The notes beneath the pieces are model-generated. The model did not search any database and had not been told where the DNA came from. It was given only the letters and a program-made list of their open reading frames with translations. Positions 44,030 to 51,395 of a stretch of 64,000 bases of DNA are shown in pieces; position 1 is the stretch's first letter; each line of letters starts with the position of its first letter. Origin of the DNA: Acidobacteriaceae bacterium dw_441 (lineage in GTDB: Bacteria > Acidobacteriota > Terriglobia > Terriglobales > Acidobacteriaceae); the NCBI GenBank assembly GCA_018449715.1, contig JAAVVA010000003.1, positions 248,001 to 312,000 on the forward strand, written 5' to 3'. Made by a program: the position numbers and the translations under genes.

Positions 44030-46699
44030 TTACCGCATCGCGGCATCCACCTCTTTGATCCAGTTCGGCGACTTCAGAATCTCCCTCGGCTTCGATCCAT
44101 CCGCCGGGCCTACCAGACCATCATTGTACATCATGTCGATCAGGTGAGCCGCCCGTCCATAGCCGATGCGAAGCCTCCGCTGTAGCAGCGAGGTCGAGGC
44201 CTTGCCGAACTCGAAGACCAGCCGCACCGCATCGTCGTACATCGGATCGTCCGCCTCTCCGTCCGAGTTGCCGTCGAGGTCGCGTCCCTGCTCGTCCTTC
44301 GGACCTTCGAGGAAGCCTTCGACGTACTCAGCCTCGCCCTGCGCCTTCCAGAAGTCGGTGACCGCCGAGATTTCCTTCTCAGTCACAAATGGAGCATGAA
44401 CGCGCTGCACGCGGCTGGTTCCTGGCGGAAGGTAGAGCATGTCGCCGCGTCCCAGCAAGCTCTCCGCGCCGTTCGAGTCGATGATGGTGCGCGAGTCCAC
44501 CTTGGTCGCCAGGCGGAAGCTCATGCGCGTCGGCACGTTGGCCTTGATGAGTCCCGTGATCACGTCCACCGAAGGCCGCTGCGTCGCCAGAACGAGGTGG
44601 ATTCCCACGGCGCGGGCCATCTGGGCGAGCCGCGTGATGGCCTCTTCCACGTTGGCCCGGTCCAGCATCATCAGGTCGGCCAACTCGTCGATGATGATCA
44701 TGATGTAGGGCAGCGGCTCCTGGTTGACGTCCTCGAAGAGGTGCCCGCTGCCGCTGTCGAAGAGCTTATTGAACTGGTCGATGTTGCGGACATGGTTCGC
44801 GGCCAGCAGCTTCAGCCTGCGCTCCATCTCGCGCACGGCGTTGCGCAGAGCATTGGCCGCCAGCTTGGCTTCGGTGATGATCGGCGTGAACAGGTGCGGA
44901 ATGCCCTCGTACATGCCGAGTTCCACGCGCTTCGGATCGACGAGGATCATGCGAACCTGCTCGGGTGTCGACTTGAACAGCACGCTCATGATCATCGCGT
45001 TGATCGCGACCGACTTACCGGAACCGGTCGAACCGGCGATCAGAACGTGCGGCATTGCCGCGAGGTCGGCGGTCACGATGCGTCCGTTGATGTCCTTGCC
45101 GAGCGCGATCGGAAGCCGCGACTTCGACTGCGCGAAGCTCTCGCACTCGACCACGTCGCGCAGCCAGATGGTCTCGCGCGTCGTATTCGGAACCTGGATT
45201 CCGACGGTCGATTTTCCGGCCATGCGCTCGATCAGGATGCTCTCGGCGGCCATCGCGAGGCAAAGGTCATCGGCCAGCCCGGTCACCTTCGAATACTTCA
45301 CACCAGCGTCCGGCTTGAACTCGAAGGTCGTGACCACGGGGCCGGGGTTGATGTGCGTCACCTGCCCATCCACGTCGAACTCGGCGCACTTCTCCACCAG
45401 TACGCGTGCCTCGTCGCGCAGGGCGTCCTCGCGGACCTCGGTCTGCTCCTCGCTGCGGTAGAGCAGGGAGGAGGGAGGAAGCTTGTAGCCCCGGATGCTC
45501 TTCGGAGCGATGGCGACGGATTTGATGTCGGCGTCGGCGCGTTTGCCGAAGGAGATTCCATCCTCCGCGGTCGGAGCCTGCGGCAGGGGGCGAGTCTGTT
45601 CCACGGGCCTGACGGCGCGAGGAGCGGCGACAGGGATCGACGGAGGCAGAGGCTCCGGTTCCGGCTCGGGAGCTGCGGCTGAATGAAATTCGTGGCGGTA
45701 GTGATCGTCGTCGAAGTTGGAGACGTCGTCGATCGCCCGCATCGGCTCGGCGGCCTTCGCCAGCGCCTCCGCATACGGAGCCACTGCCGCCGCTGCCGTG
45801 CTCAGGGGAGTTGCCGGGGGAGCATCGACCATCGTGCGCGGCATCGCCTCCCAGACCGAAGGCTCGGCAACCACCGGCTCCTGCTCCACGTCGGCCATCT
45901 TCTTGCGCTTGCGGCGGCCCAGCCAGCCGAAGAGGCTACCCAGCAGGGTCGAGGTGTTCGGCTCGGCCATCTTGGCCTCGGCCTCGCGGAGCTTGCGTTC
46001 GGCCTGCTCGCGCTCGCGCTGGGCGCGAAGCTCGGCACGCTCGCGCCTGCTGCCCCACTGCTCCTCGGGAAGCTCGTCTCCGCGGCGGCTCTCGCGCCAC
46101 TGCGACCACCAGTCCCACAGCCGGGCGGCAAAGCCGAAGCGCGTCGTCGCCCACTCCTGGGCGGTGTTGAAGGTGAAGGTCGTCGCCAGGTAGAGCGACA
46201 GGGCAACCATCAGGGCCAGCACGATGGAGGCTCCGGGAAGGTTCAGGAAGCCGACCAGCATATCGGATAGCAGACGACCGCTGGTGCCTTCGATGGGCAG
46301 GGTTCCGCGCCACAGCTTATGGCCGGGCAGAAGAGCGATGGCAGCCGGGGCGGAGAGGGTCCACATAGCGAGCCCGACGGCCTTGGCCAGAGGCGAGCCC
46401 GCAGGCCGCGACATCATCCAGCAGATGCCGAGCCGCGCCATCAACAGCGGAAGGAAGAAGGCGGCAACGCCGATGGCCTGAAACAGAGCGTCCGAAAGAT
46501 ACGCCCCGGCGATTCCGGTCCAGTTGTGCGCGGGCCTTCCCGTGGCGTAGGTTCCCACGGTGTTGAAGGAGGGATCGGTCGGGGTGTAGCTGACCAGAGC
46601 CAGCAACAGCAGCCCGGCGGCCACAAGAACGGTCAGGCCGAGAATCTCATTCAGGCGGCGATTGCGGGTCGGGGTTAGGACGAGTCTTTGAGTCTTCAT
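44030..46699 (-). CDS. ftsK: DNA translocase FtsK/SpoIIIE
   Basis: FtsK pumps chromosomal DNA through the closing septum. Four N-terminal membrane helices (from residue 17, for example LGLTVLVAAGLLLLALVSY) are followed by an Ala/Pro/Glu-rich linker of about 250 residues. The RecA-like motor has Walker A (GSTGSGKS) and Walker B (IMIIIDELADL). The C-terminal winged-helix gamma domain (LQRRLRIGYGRAAHLIDMM) recognises polar DNA sequences. I start at the ATG at 46699 because translation further upstream is of low quality; 889 residues is a usual length. parS lies 220 bases upstream. Confidence 0.93.
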   Translation of the reverse strand: MKTQRLVLTPTRNRRLNEILGLTVLVAAGLLLLALVSYTPTDPSFNTVGTYATGRPAHNWTGIAGAYLSDALFQAIGVAAFFLPLLMARLGICWMMSRPAGSPLAKAVGLAMWTLSAPAAIALLPGHKLWRGTLPIEGTSGRLLSDMLVGFLNLPGASIVLALMVALSLYLATTFTFNTAQEWATTRFGFAARLWDWWSQWRESRRGDELPEEQWGSRRERAELRAQREREQAERKLREAEAKMAEPNTSTLLGSLFGWLGRRKRKKMADVEQEPVVAEPSVWEAMPRTMVDAPPATPLSTAAAAVAPYAEALAKAAEPMRAIDDVSNFDDDHYRHEFHSAAAPEPEPEPLPPSIPVAAPRAVRPVEQTRPLPQAPTAEDGISFGKRADADIKSVAIAPKSIRGYKLPPSSLLYRSEEQTEVREDALRDEARVLVEKCAEFDVDGQVTHINPGPVVTTFEFKPDAGVKYSKVTGLADDLCLAMAAESILIERMAGKSTVGIQVPNTTRETIWLRDVVECESFAQSKSRLPIALGKDINGRIVTADLAAMPHVLIAGSTGSGKSVAINAMIMSVLFKSTPEQVRMILVDPKRVELGMYEGIPHLFTPIITEAKLAANALRNAVREMERRLKLLAANHVRNIDQFNKLFDSGSGHLFEDVNQEPLPYIMIIIDELADLMMLDRANVEEAITRLAQMARAVGIHLVLATQRPSVDVITGLIKANVPTRMSFRLATKVDSRTIIDSNGAESLLGRGDMLYLPPGTSRVQRVHAPFVTEKEISAVTDFWKAQGEAEYVEGFLEGPKDEQGRDLDGNSDGEADDPMYDDAVRLVFEFGKASTSLLQRRLRIGYGRAAHLIDMMYNDGLVGPADGSKPREILKSPNWIKEVDAAMR

Positions 46700-47180
46700 C
46701 AGGGGTTCGCGCAGCCTCTCTACACACGCGCCAGCGGATGAGCCTCTCCGTGCCGGCCGATCGTAGCGAACCGCTATCGAGGCTGTAGAACCACCAGAGC
46801 AGCTTCGATTATTCCAGACGGACTCCGGGGGACACGAAACAAAATCGAAAAAAGGGGTGCGGGTACCCGAATGCAAACCCTGTGCAGGAGCCCGTGAGAT
46901 TGGCTGTAAGGTACTGAAAATGTTCCACGTGGAACATTTTTGTTGACGATGGATAAAAGTTGAAGTATCCGCGTTGGAAGCGCCGAAAGAGTGCCGCAGA
47001 TTGCATCTAAAGAGAAAGAACCAGCACCGCCGGAACGATTCCGGCGGCTCGTGGTATCCGGTTGGCAGGGGAGCGGGATTTTCGCGATTTCTCCGGCTTG
47101 CCGTCGGTGAAGGAGAATCGCAGTCAGCCGGCGGACCCTGCTTCAACCGGGATGTTTAACTGAAAAGAGAGAGGTACAGC
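46700..47180. other. 481-base intergenic region containing parS
   Basis: Reading frames through this stretch run on from ftsK but show no conserved domain, and a short frame across parS gives only the MFHVEHF artefact typical of such sites. Besides parS I see a weak promoter-like pair (TTGACG at 46943, TATCCG at 46966, 17-bp spacing) pointing to the DUF2383 gene. The rest shows no clear structure. Confidence 0.5.
46921..46936. other. parS: parS site (ParB-binding chromosome centromere)
   Basis: TGTTCCACGTGGAACA matches the ParB consensus TGTTnCACGTGnAACA at every defined position. The symmetry extends by four A/T bases on each side, from 46917 to 46940. ParB loads here and spreads to organise and segregate the chromosome. 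parAB is not in the window. parS sites usually cluster around the replication origin, so this region is probably origin-proximal. Confidence 0.93.
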
Positions 47181-47639
47181 ATGTCCACCGATGCAGGCAG
47201 GACCAACGAGATGCGGACCGCGTTGCTTTCCGTTATCAATACTCTGCTCGACAGCCAGAAGGGGTTCGCGGAGATTGGCGACCATCTGAAAGATGAGACG
47301 GTAAAACGGTATTTCCTTGCCGAATCGCTGAAGCGCGCCCAGTTTCGGGGCGACCTCGAAGAGGTGTTGCACCAGAATGGTGTTCACGACATCAAGGAAT
47401 CCGGAACGGCGGCGGGAACGCTCAGCCGTGTCTGGGGCGATCTGAAGGCGAAGCTCGGAGGGGGAGACCATACTCTGCTGGCGACGGCGGAAGAGGCCGA
47501 GGATACAGCGAAGGAAGCGTACAAGGATGCGCTGGAGCAGGAGCTTCCTCTGCCGGTTCGCCAGTTGCTGGCGGAGCAGCAGGCGCATATTCTCGATTCC
47601 CACGATTATGTGAAGAATCACCGGGACGCTGTAGCGTAG
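47181..47639 (+). CDS. PA2169-type four-helix-bundle protein (DUF2383)
   Basis: A 152-residue, wholly helical ferritin-like protein. TALLSVINTLLDSQKGFAEI at the start and the closing LAEQQAHILDSHDYVKNHRD are family hallmarks; the second carries His and Glu residues that could bind metal. The function is unknown, with stress-related expression reported for relatives. GAGAGAGG lies upstream of the ATG, and a strong terminator follows. Confidence 0.87.
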   Translation: MSTDAGRTNEMRTALLSVINTLLDSQKGFAEIGDHLKDETVKRYFLAESLKRAQFRGDLEEVLHQNGVHDIKESGTAAGTLSRVWGDLKAKLGGGDHTLLATAEEAEDTAKEAYKDALEQELPLPVRQLLAEQQAHILDSHDYVKNHRDAVA

Positions 47640-47652
47640 AGGCATTTCCGAA

Positions 47653-47692
47653 AACGGCAGGTGCAACCGTTGGGTTGTGCCTGCCGTTTTTG
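47653..47692 (+). terminator. Intrinsic terminator of the DUF2383 gene
   Basis: A 16-bp stem (AACGGCAGGTGCAACC with GGTTGTGCCTGCCGTT, two G-T pairs) closes a GTTG loop and runs into TTTTT. It stands 13 bases after the stop. Confidence 0.92.
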
Positions 47693-47697
47693 TGTCT

Positions 47698-48579
47698 CTA
47701 GTAGCCGATGGAGTGCAGGTAAAACACCACGCCTGAAGCGACGATGCAGTAGATTCCGAAGAGATACCAGCGTCCCTCTTCGAGCCACGAGCTGAGCCAG
47801 CGCAGGGCGACGAGGCCCGCGAGGAAGGCCAGCACCATTCCCAGCAGGCTGGCGACGACGCTGCCGTGCAGGTCGATGGGGGCTCCGTTTGCTGCGGCTT
47901 CCTTCGAGGCCTTCACGAGGCGCAGAGCCTCACGCAGGACCACCGGAGGAGTAAGAACCACCGCCAGGGCGAAGCTGAAGCGCTCGGAGCGTTCCTTGCT
48001 TGCGCCCGTCAGCATTCCTGTTGAAATCGTCGCGCCGGAGCGGGAGAAGCCGCGGAAGGGAAGGCACAGACCCTGCACCGCGCCCATCCATCCGGCCTGC
48101 CGCATGGTGACGCTGTTTCCGTAAACCTGCTCGAGGGGAGCGCCCTTGCGCTCGCGCAGACCGGCGATGAGGATGACGATGCCAGCGGCGAGAAGCGCCG
48201 GGGCGATCAGGTCGAGCCTGCCGAAGAGTTCTTCAATTTCAGCCTTGGGAGCGCCGTGGAACATCGTCTTTTCGATGGCGGTCTTCACCACGACGCCGAT
48301 GATGCCGGTCAGGACCGTGGCCCAGATCACGCGGATGAGGAAGCGCTTGAAGGCGTCGGCGCTGGCGAAGTAGGTCTTCTTCCACTGGCTCCAGAAGTAG
48401 GCGATGACGGCGAACATGGTGCCGGTGTGCAACATCACCAGCAGCAGGGTCATCTGGGGGGAGGAGGGGTCGAGCCCCATCAGCTTTTCGGCGACAACGA
48501 CATGGGCGGAGCTTGAGACGGGCAGAAGCTCGGCGAGTCCCTGCACGATGGCCAGTACGACAACCTTCAGAATCGGCAT
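47698..48579 (-). CDS. uppP: Undecaprenyl-diphosphate phosphatase (BacA type)
   Basis: A 293-residue membrane phosphatase that recycles the undecaprenyl carrier for peptidoglycan synthesis and confers bacitracin tolerance. The two active-site regions are present: LAELLPVSSSAHVVVAEKLM near the N-terminus and CLPFRGFSRSGATIS near the middle. About eight helices are predicted, the last ones at YLFGIYCIVASGVVFYL. Length is slightly above the usual 270. Confidence 0.94.
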   Translation of the reverse strand: MPILKVVVLAIVQGLAELLPVSSSAHVVVAEKLMGLDPSSPQMTLLLVMLHTGTMFAVIAYFWSQWKKTYFASADAFKRFLIRVIWATVLTGIIGVVVKTAIEKTMFHGAPKAEIEELFGRLDLIAPALLAAGIVILIAGLRERKGAPLEQVYGNSVTMRQAGWMGAVQGLCLPFRGFSRSGATISTGMLTGASKERSERFSFALAVVLTPPVVLREALRLVKASKEAAANGAPIDLHGSVVASLLGMVLAFLAGLVALRWLSSWLEEGRWYLFGIYCIVASGVVFYLHSIGY

Positions 48580-48623
48580 GGTGTTAATGCTACATGCTGA
48601 AGCTGAAGATGCTGTGAAGACGG

Positions 48624-49082
48624 TCAGGCGGAGTCGGGGGAGAGTATCTTCTCAAACACCGCCGAGGTCTTGGTCTGGACGTACCCCTCGCGGAGGTAGA
48701 AGCGGTGCGCCCGCTCGCGGGTGGAGCGCGAGGTGACGCGGACGGTGTCGAGGCCCTGCCGGAGGGTCCATCGCTCCACCTCGGAGCAGAGCCGTCTGCC
48801 GATCCCGAGGGAGCGGACGCCGTCCTTCACGACCAGCCCGGTGATCAGGGCGTGCGGAGGAGATTGCAGGTGATGCGCGATCTCGGCCTCGATCCAGCCG
48901 ACAATCTCGGTGTTGAGGCAGGCGACTAGCGCTAGATGATCTGAGGGGAGCGCCTCGATGCGTTGCCGCATCTCTTTCTCAGTCGTCTCGTATCCAAGCT
49001 GTCCGCTCAGCAGGGCGACGGCTGCGGCGTCTTCCCGCGTGATGGCGCGGACTGTGACGGCGTCAGTCGCGGTCGTTGCCAT
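48624..49082 (-). CDS. GNAT family N-acetyltransferase
   Basis: A single GNAT domain of 152 residues. The acetyl-CoA pyrophosphate loop is VRSLGIGRRLCSEVERW (QxxGxG/A-like), preceded by ALITGLVVKDG and followed by VTSRSTRERAHRFYLREGY, which is the usual end of the fold. Substrate unknown. Its start overlaps the end of the TPR protein gene by 20 bases, so it belongs to the same transcription unit. Confidence 0.88.
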   Translation of the reverse strand: MATTATDAVTVRAITREDAAAVALLSGQLGYETTEKEMRQRIEALPSDHLALVACLNTEIVGWIEAEIAHHLQSPPHALITGLVVKDGVRSLGIGRRLCSEVERWTLRQGLDTVRVTSRSTRERAHRFYLREGYVQTKTSAVFEKILSPDSA

Positions 49083-50136
49083 AGATGGCGATCCCCTGTT
49101 GCACGCGGAAGGCGATGCTGGTGGAGCGGGCCGCGAAGTCGGTCTGCGGATACTTCGCCTTCAGGTCGGCGGTGAGCGACTGCACCCGCGCGGCGGCGGC
49201 GTCCGCTTTTTTCTTGTCCTCCTGCACGGTGTACATGGTGACGGTGGTGGCGTAGCGATAGATCGCGTTGTAGAGAGCCTCGGCGGCGCGGGGGCCGTCC
49301 GGGTACTGGCGGGCGTACTTCTCGTACATCTCGGCCTCGGACTCAGGACACTTCGGAAGGCCCTGCCAGTCGCCGCACAGCCTGGTGTCGAGCAGGTCGA
49401 AGGCGGCCAGCGCGGCGTACTTCGTGCCGGGATAGTTCTTGATGACCTTCTTCATCTCGCCGTCGAAGATGCGAGGCCGCAGGTTGGGGTCCTGCTCCTT
49501 CGCGGAGGGCAGACCGGCAATGTCGCGTTTGGCAAGCTGCCAGCGGATGTCGGCCGAGCGCCATGCGGATTCAGCGGCGAGCGGCGACTGCGGGAAGTAC
49601 TCGGCGACGCGGCGGTAGAGCAGGTGTGCCTCCATCGCGGCGTCCTTGGGGGCGTTGGGCTTTGTGGCCGCGTCCTCAAGGTTGGCGGCGGTTCCGTACA
49701 GGATGACGTCGCCGTTCGGGGTGGTGGGGCCGACGACGCCCTTGTCGCGAATCCAGCCGGAGGAGGGCGGCGGCGCGTCCTCTTCGCCGAACTCGGGCTT
49801 GTCTTCCACGTCGTCTTCGACGTCGATGTTGGCGAAGACCTTCACCCACGGGGAGCTGCGCTCGACGACCGCGACCTCGTGGCCGGGGTAGATCATGGCC
49901 ACGCGCTGCGAACCGGGGTCCGAGGCCACGTAGACGTTCGCCTCGTGCAGCACGGTGGCGCGGGCAGAGTTGTCGTAGTCCTTGCTCTTCTTTTTCTGCG
50001 CCCATGTCGCCGTGGCGCTGGCCAGCAGGGCAGAGCACAGGGCGAGTGATCCTAATCGACGAAGCCTTTGCAGTCGTTCCGTTCCCATAGACGTCATATT
50101 AGACGGCGCGGATTGATGGAGTGGGAGCGTGGTCAT
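49063..50136 (-). CDS. Secreted SH3-like and TPR (BamD-like) protein
   Basis: A signal peptide (LGSLALCSALLASATATWAQ) leads to a charged stretch and an SH3b-like domain (ANVYVASDPGSQRVAMIYPG through SPWVKVFA). The C-terminal 200 residues are TPR-like helices with patterns such as LYRRVAEYFPQSPLAAESAW and YEKYARQYPDGPRAAEALYN, reminiscent of BamD/YbgF envelope proteins. There is no lipobox. The ATG at 50136 overlaps the stop of the dehydratase gene (ATGA); ATGs at 50097 and 50088 would give a shorter n-region. Confidence 0.78.
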   Translation of the reverse strand: MTTLPLHQSAPSNMTSMGTERLQRLRRLGSLALCSALLASATATWAQKKKSKDYDNSARATVLHEANVYVASDPGSQRVAMIYPGHEVAVVERSSPWVKVFANIDVEDDVEDKPEFGEEDAPPPSSGWIRDKGVVGPTTPNGDVILYGTAANLEDAATKPNAPKDAAMEAHLLYRRVAEYFPQSPLAAESAWRSADIRWQLAKRDIAGLPSAKEQDPNLRPRIFDGEMKKVIKNYPGTKYAALAAFDLLDTRLCGDWQGLPKCPESEAEMYEKYARQYPDGPRAAEALYNAIYRYATTVTMYTVQEDKKKADAAAARVQSLTADLKAKYPQTDFAARSTSIAFRVQQGIAIYGNDRD

Positions 50137-51158
50137 GCTGTGGTTGCTATCTCTGCCTCAAGGCGCTCGCGCAAGGCGGGCTCGAGGTTGCCTCCGCTCA
50201 GGATGACCGCGACCTTCCGGGCCTTGGGAAGCTCGTGCGCGTGGAAGAGCGCTGCGGCGAGCGTTGCGGCTCCGCTGGGCTCGGCGACGAGCCTGGTTGC
50301 GGAGAGGAGGATGCGCAGCGCCGCGAGAATCTCGTCCTCGGTGACGGTGACGATGCCGTCGACGAAGCGCAGGATGTGCTCGAAGTTCAGCTTGCCCATG
50401 CTCTGCGTGCGAAGGCCGTCGCAGAGGGTGCGGACGGTCTTTTCGGCGGGCCACTCGACCAGATGCTTCGTGTAGAAGCTCTCTTTTGCGTCGGCGGCGA
50501 GTTCGGGTTCGGCTCCCCAGACCTGAACGGTGGGCGAGGCAAGACCTGCCTGTGCGGCCAGCTTGATTGCCGTGGCGGTTCCGCTGAGCAGGCCGCCTCC
50601 GCTGACGGGCGAGAGGACGAGGTCCACGTCGGGAAGCTGCTCGACGATCTCAAGCCCGCAGGTCGCCTGCCCGGCGATGATCTTGGGGGCGTCGTAGGGG
50701 GGAATCATGGAGTAGCCGAACTCGGCGACCAGCTCCTCGGCGCGGATGCGGCGCTCGGAGGAGGCGGGGCCGACCTCGACGATTTCGGCTCCCAGAGCCT
50801 TGGTTGCGGCCTTCTTTCCTTCGGGAGCGTTGGACGGCATTACGATGACGGCCTTCGCTCCGAGGGAGCGGGCGGCGTAGGCGACTCCCTGGGCGTGGTT
50901 GCCGCTGGAGTAGGTGATGACGCCGCGCGAGAGCTGCCCGGGCGAGAGCTGCGCCACCATGTTGTAGGCTCCGCGCAGCTTGAAGCTGCCGATGGGCTGC
51001 TCGCTTTCGGCCTTGATGTAGAGGTCGAAGGCTGGGATGGGCAGCTTCAGGCTCTCAAGCCGCGCCCGTTCCACGCGGTAGAGGGGCGTTCTTACGGCAA
51101 CGCCGTGGATGCGCTGTTGCGCGGCGCGGATTTCGTCGAGGGTTACGAACTCGCTCAT
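50133..51158 (-). CDS. Threonine/serine dehydratase-like PLP enzyme
   Basis: A fold-type II PLP enzyme of 341 residues. The Schiff-base lysine is in SFKLRGAYN, the phosphate-binding loop GGGLLSGTAT and the YSSGNHAQGVAYAA motif are present. The C-terminal ACT regulatory domain of biosynthetic IlvA is missing, as in catabolic TdcB or serine racemase. It should deaminate threonine to 2-oxobutanoate or act on serine. I start at the ATG at 51158 (MSEFVTLDEIRAAQQRI), since upstream sequence is not conserved and overlaps a repeat. Confidence 0.88.
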   Translation of the reverse strand: MSEFVTLDEIRAAQQRIHGVAVRTPLYRVERARLESLKLPIPAFDLYIKAESEQPIGSFKLRGAYNMVAQLSPGQLSRGVITYSSGNHAQGVAYAARSLGAKAVIVMPSNAPEGKKAATKALGAEIVEVGPASSERRIRAEELVAEFGYSMIPPYDAPKIIAGQATCGLEIVEQLPDVDLVLSPVSGGGLLSGTATAIKLAAQAGLASPTVQVWGAEPELAADAKESFYTKHLVEWPAEKTVRTLCDGLRTQSMGKLNFEHILRFVDGIVTVTEDEILAALRILLSATRLVAEPSGAATLAAALFHAHELPKARKVAVILSGGNLEPALRERLEAEIATTA

Positions 51159-51235
51159 AGTGAAAACATCATATATGCGAGGGGATTCCGTTCGATCGAA
51201 GTCCGGCGGTTGGGCGGACCCCTGTAAAGGGTTGT

Positions 51236-51289
51236 CCTTCTGCAAGTAGAGAAGCAGATTCCTTCGCTGCGCTACGGAATGACAAGTTC
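51236..51289 (-). repeat. Dispersed repeat family A, copy 4
   Basis: On the minus strand it reads CTTGTCATTCCGTAGCGCAG, then CGAAGGAATCTGCTTCTC, like copies 2 and 3, but its 3' end is altered (CTACTTGCAGAAGG). It lies between the patatin and dehydratase genes. Confidence 0.82.
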
Positions 51290-51323
51290 AAAAAGGAGTG
51301 GGCAATGCCGAATATCCTGCAAA

Positions 51324-51356
51324 CCCACATCTGGCGATAAGACCGCCAGATATGGG
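51324..51356. repeat. Hairpin repeat, family C
   Basis: CCCA and ATCTGGCG pair with CGCCAGAT and TGGG, each arm having one unpaired base, around a 7-base loop. The flanking GGGGCACCCG also occurs in the inverted repeat at 53835-53991, so the two may be related. It lies 40 bases after the end of the patatin gene and may help terminate it. Confidence 0.6.
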
Positions 51357-51395
51357 GCACCCGATTTCGCGGGAACACCCGCACCGTGGGATGCG

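Noticed and set aside
44396..46270. Plus-strand frames opposite ftsK
   Set aside because: No domains, and the composition is that of antisense high-GC frames.
46809..47006. Small minus-strand frame containing MFHVEHF
   Set aside because: This peptide is simply the translation of parS flanks and is a known type of false gene.
46700..47146. 149-residue N-terminal extension of ftsK
   Set aside because: The extension is not FtsK-like, crosses the parS palindrome, and the usual FtsK start with TM1 fits the ATG at 46699.
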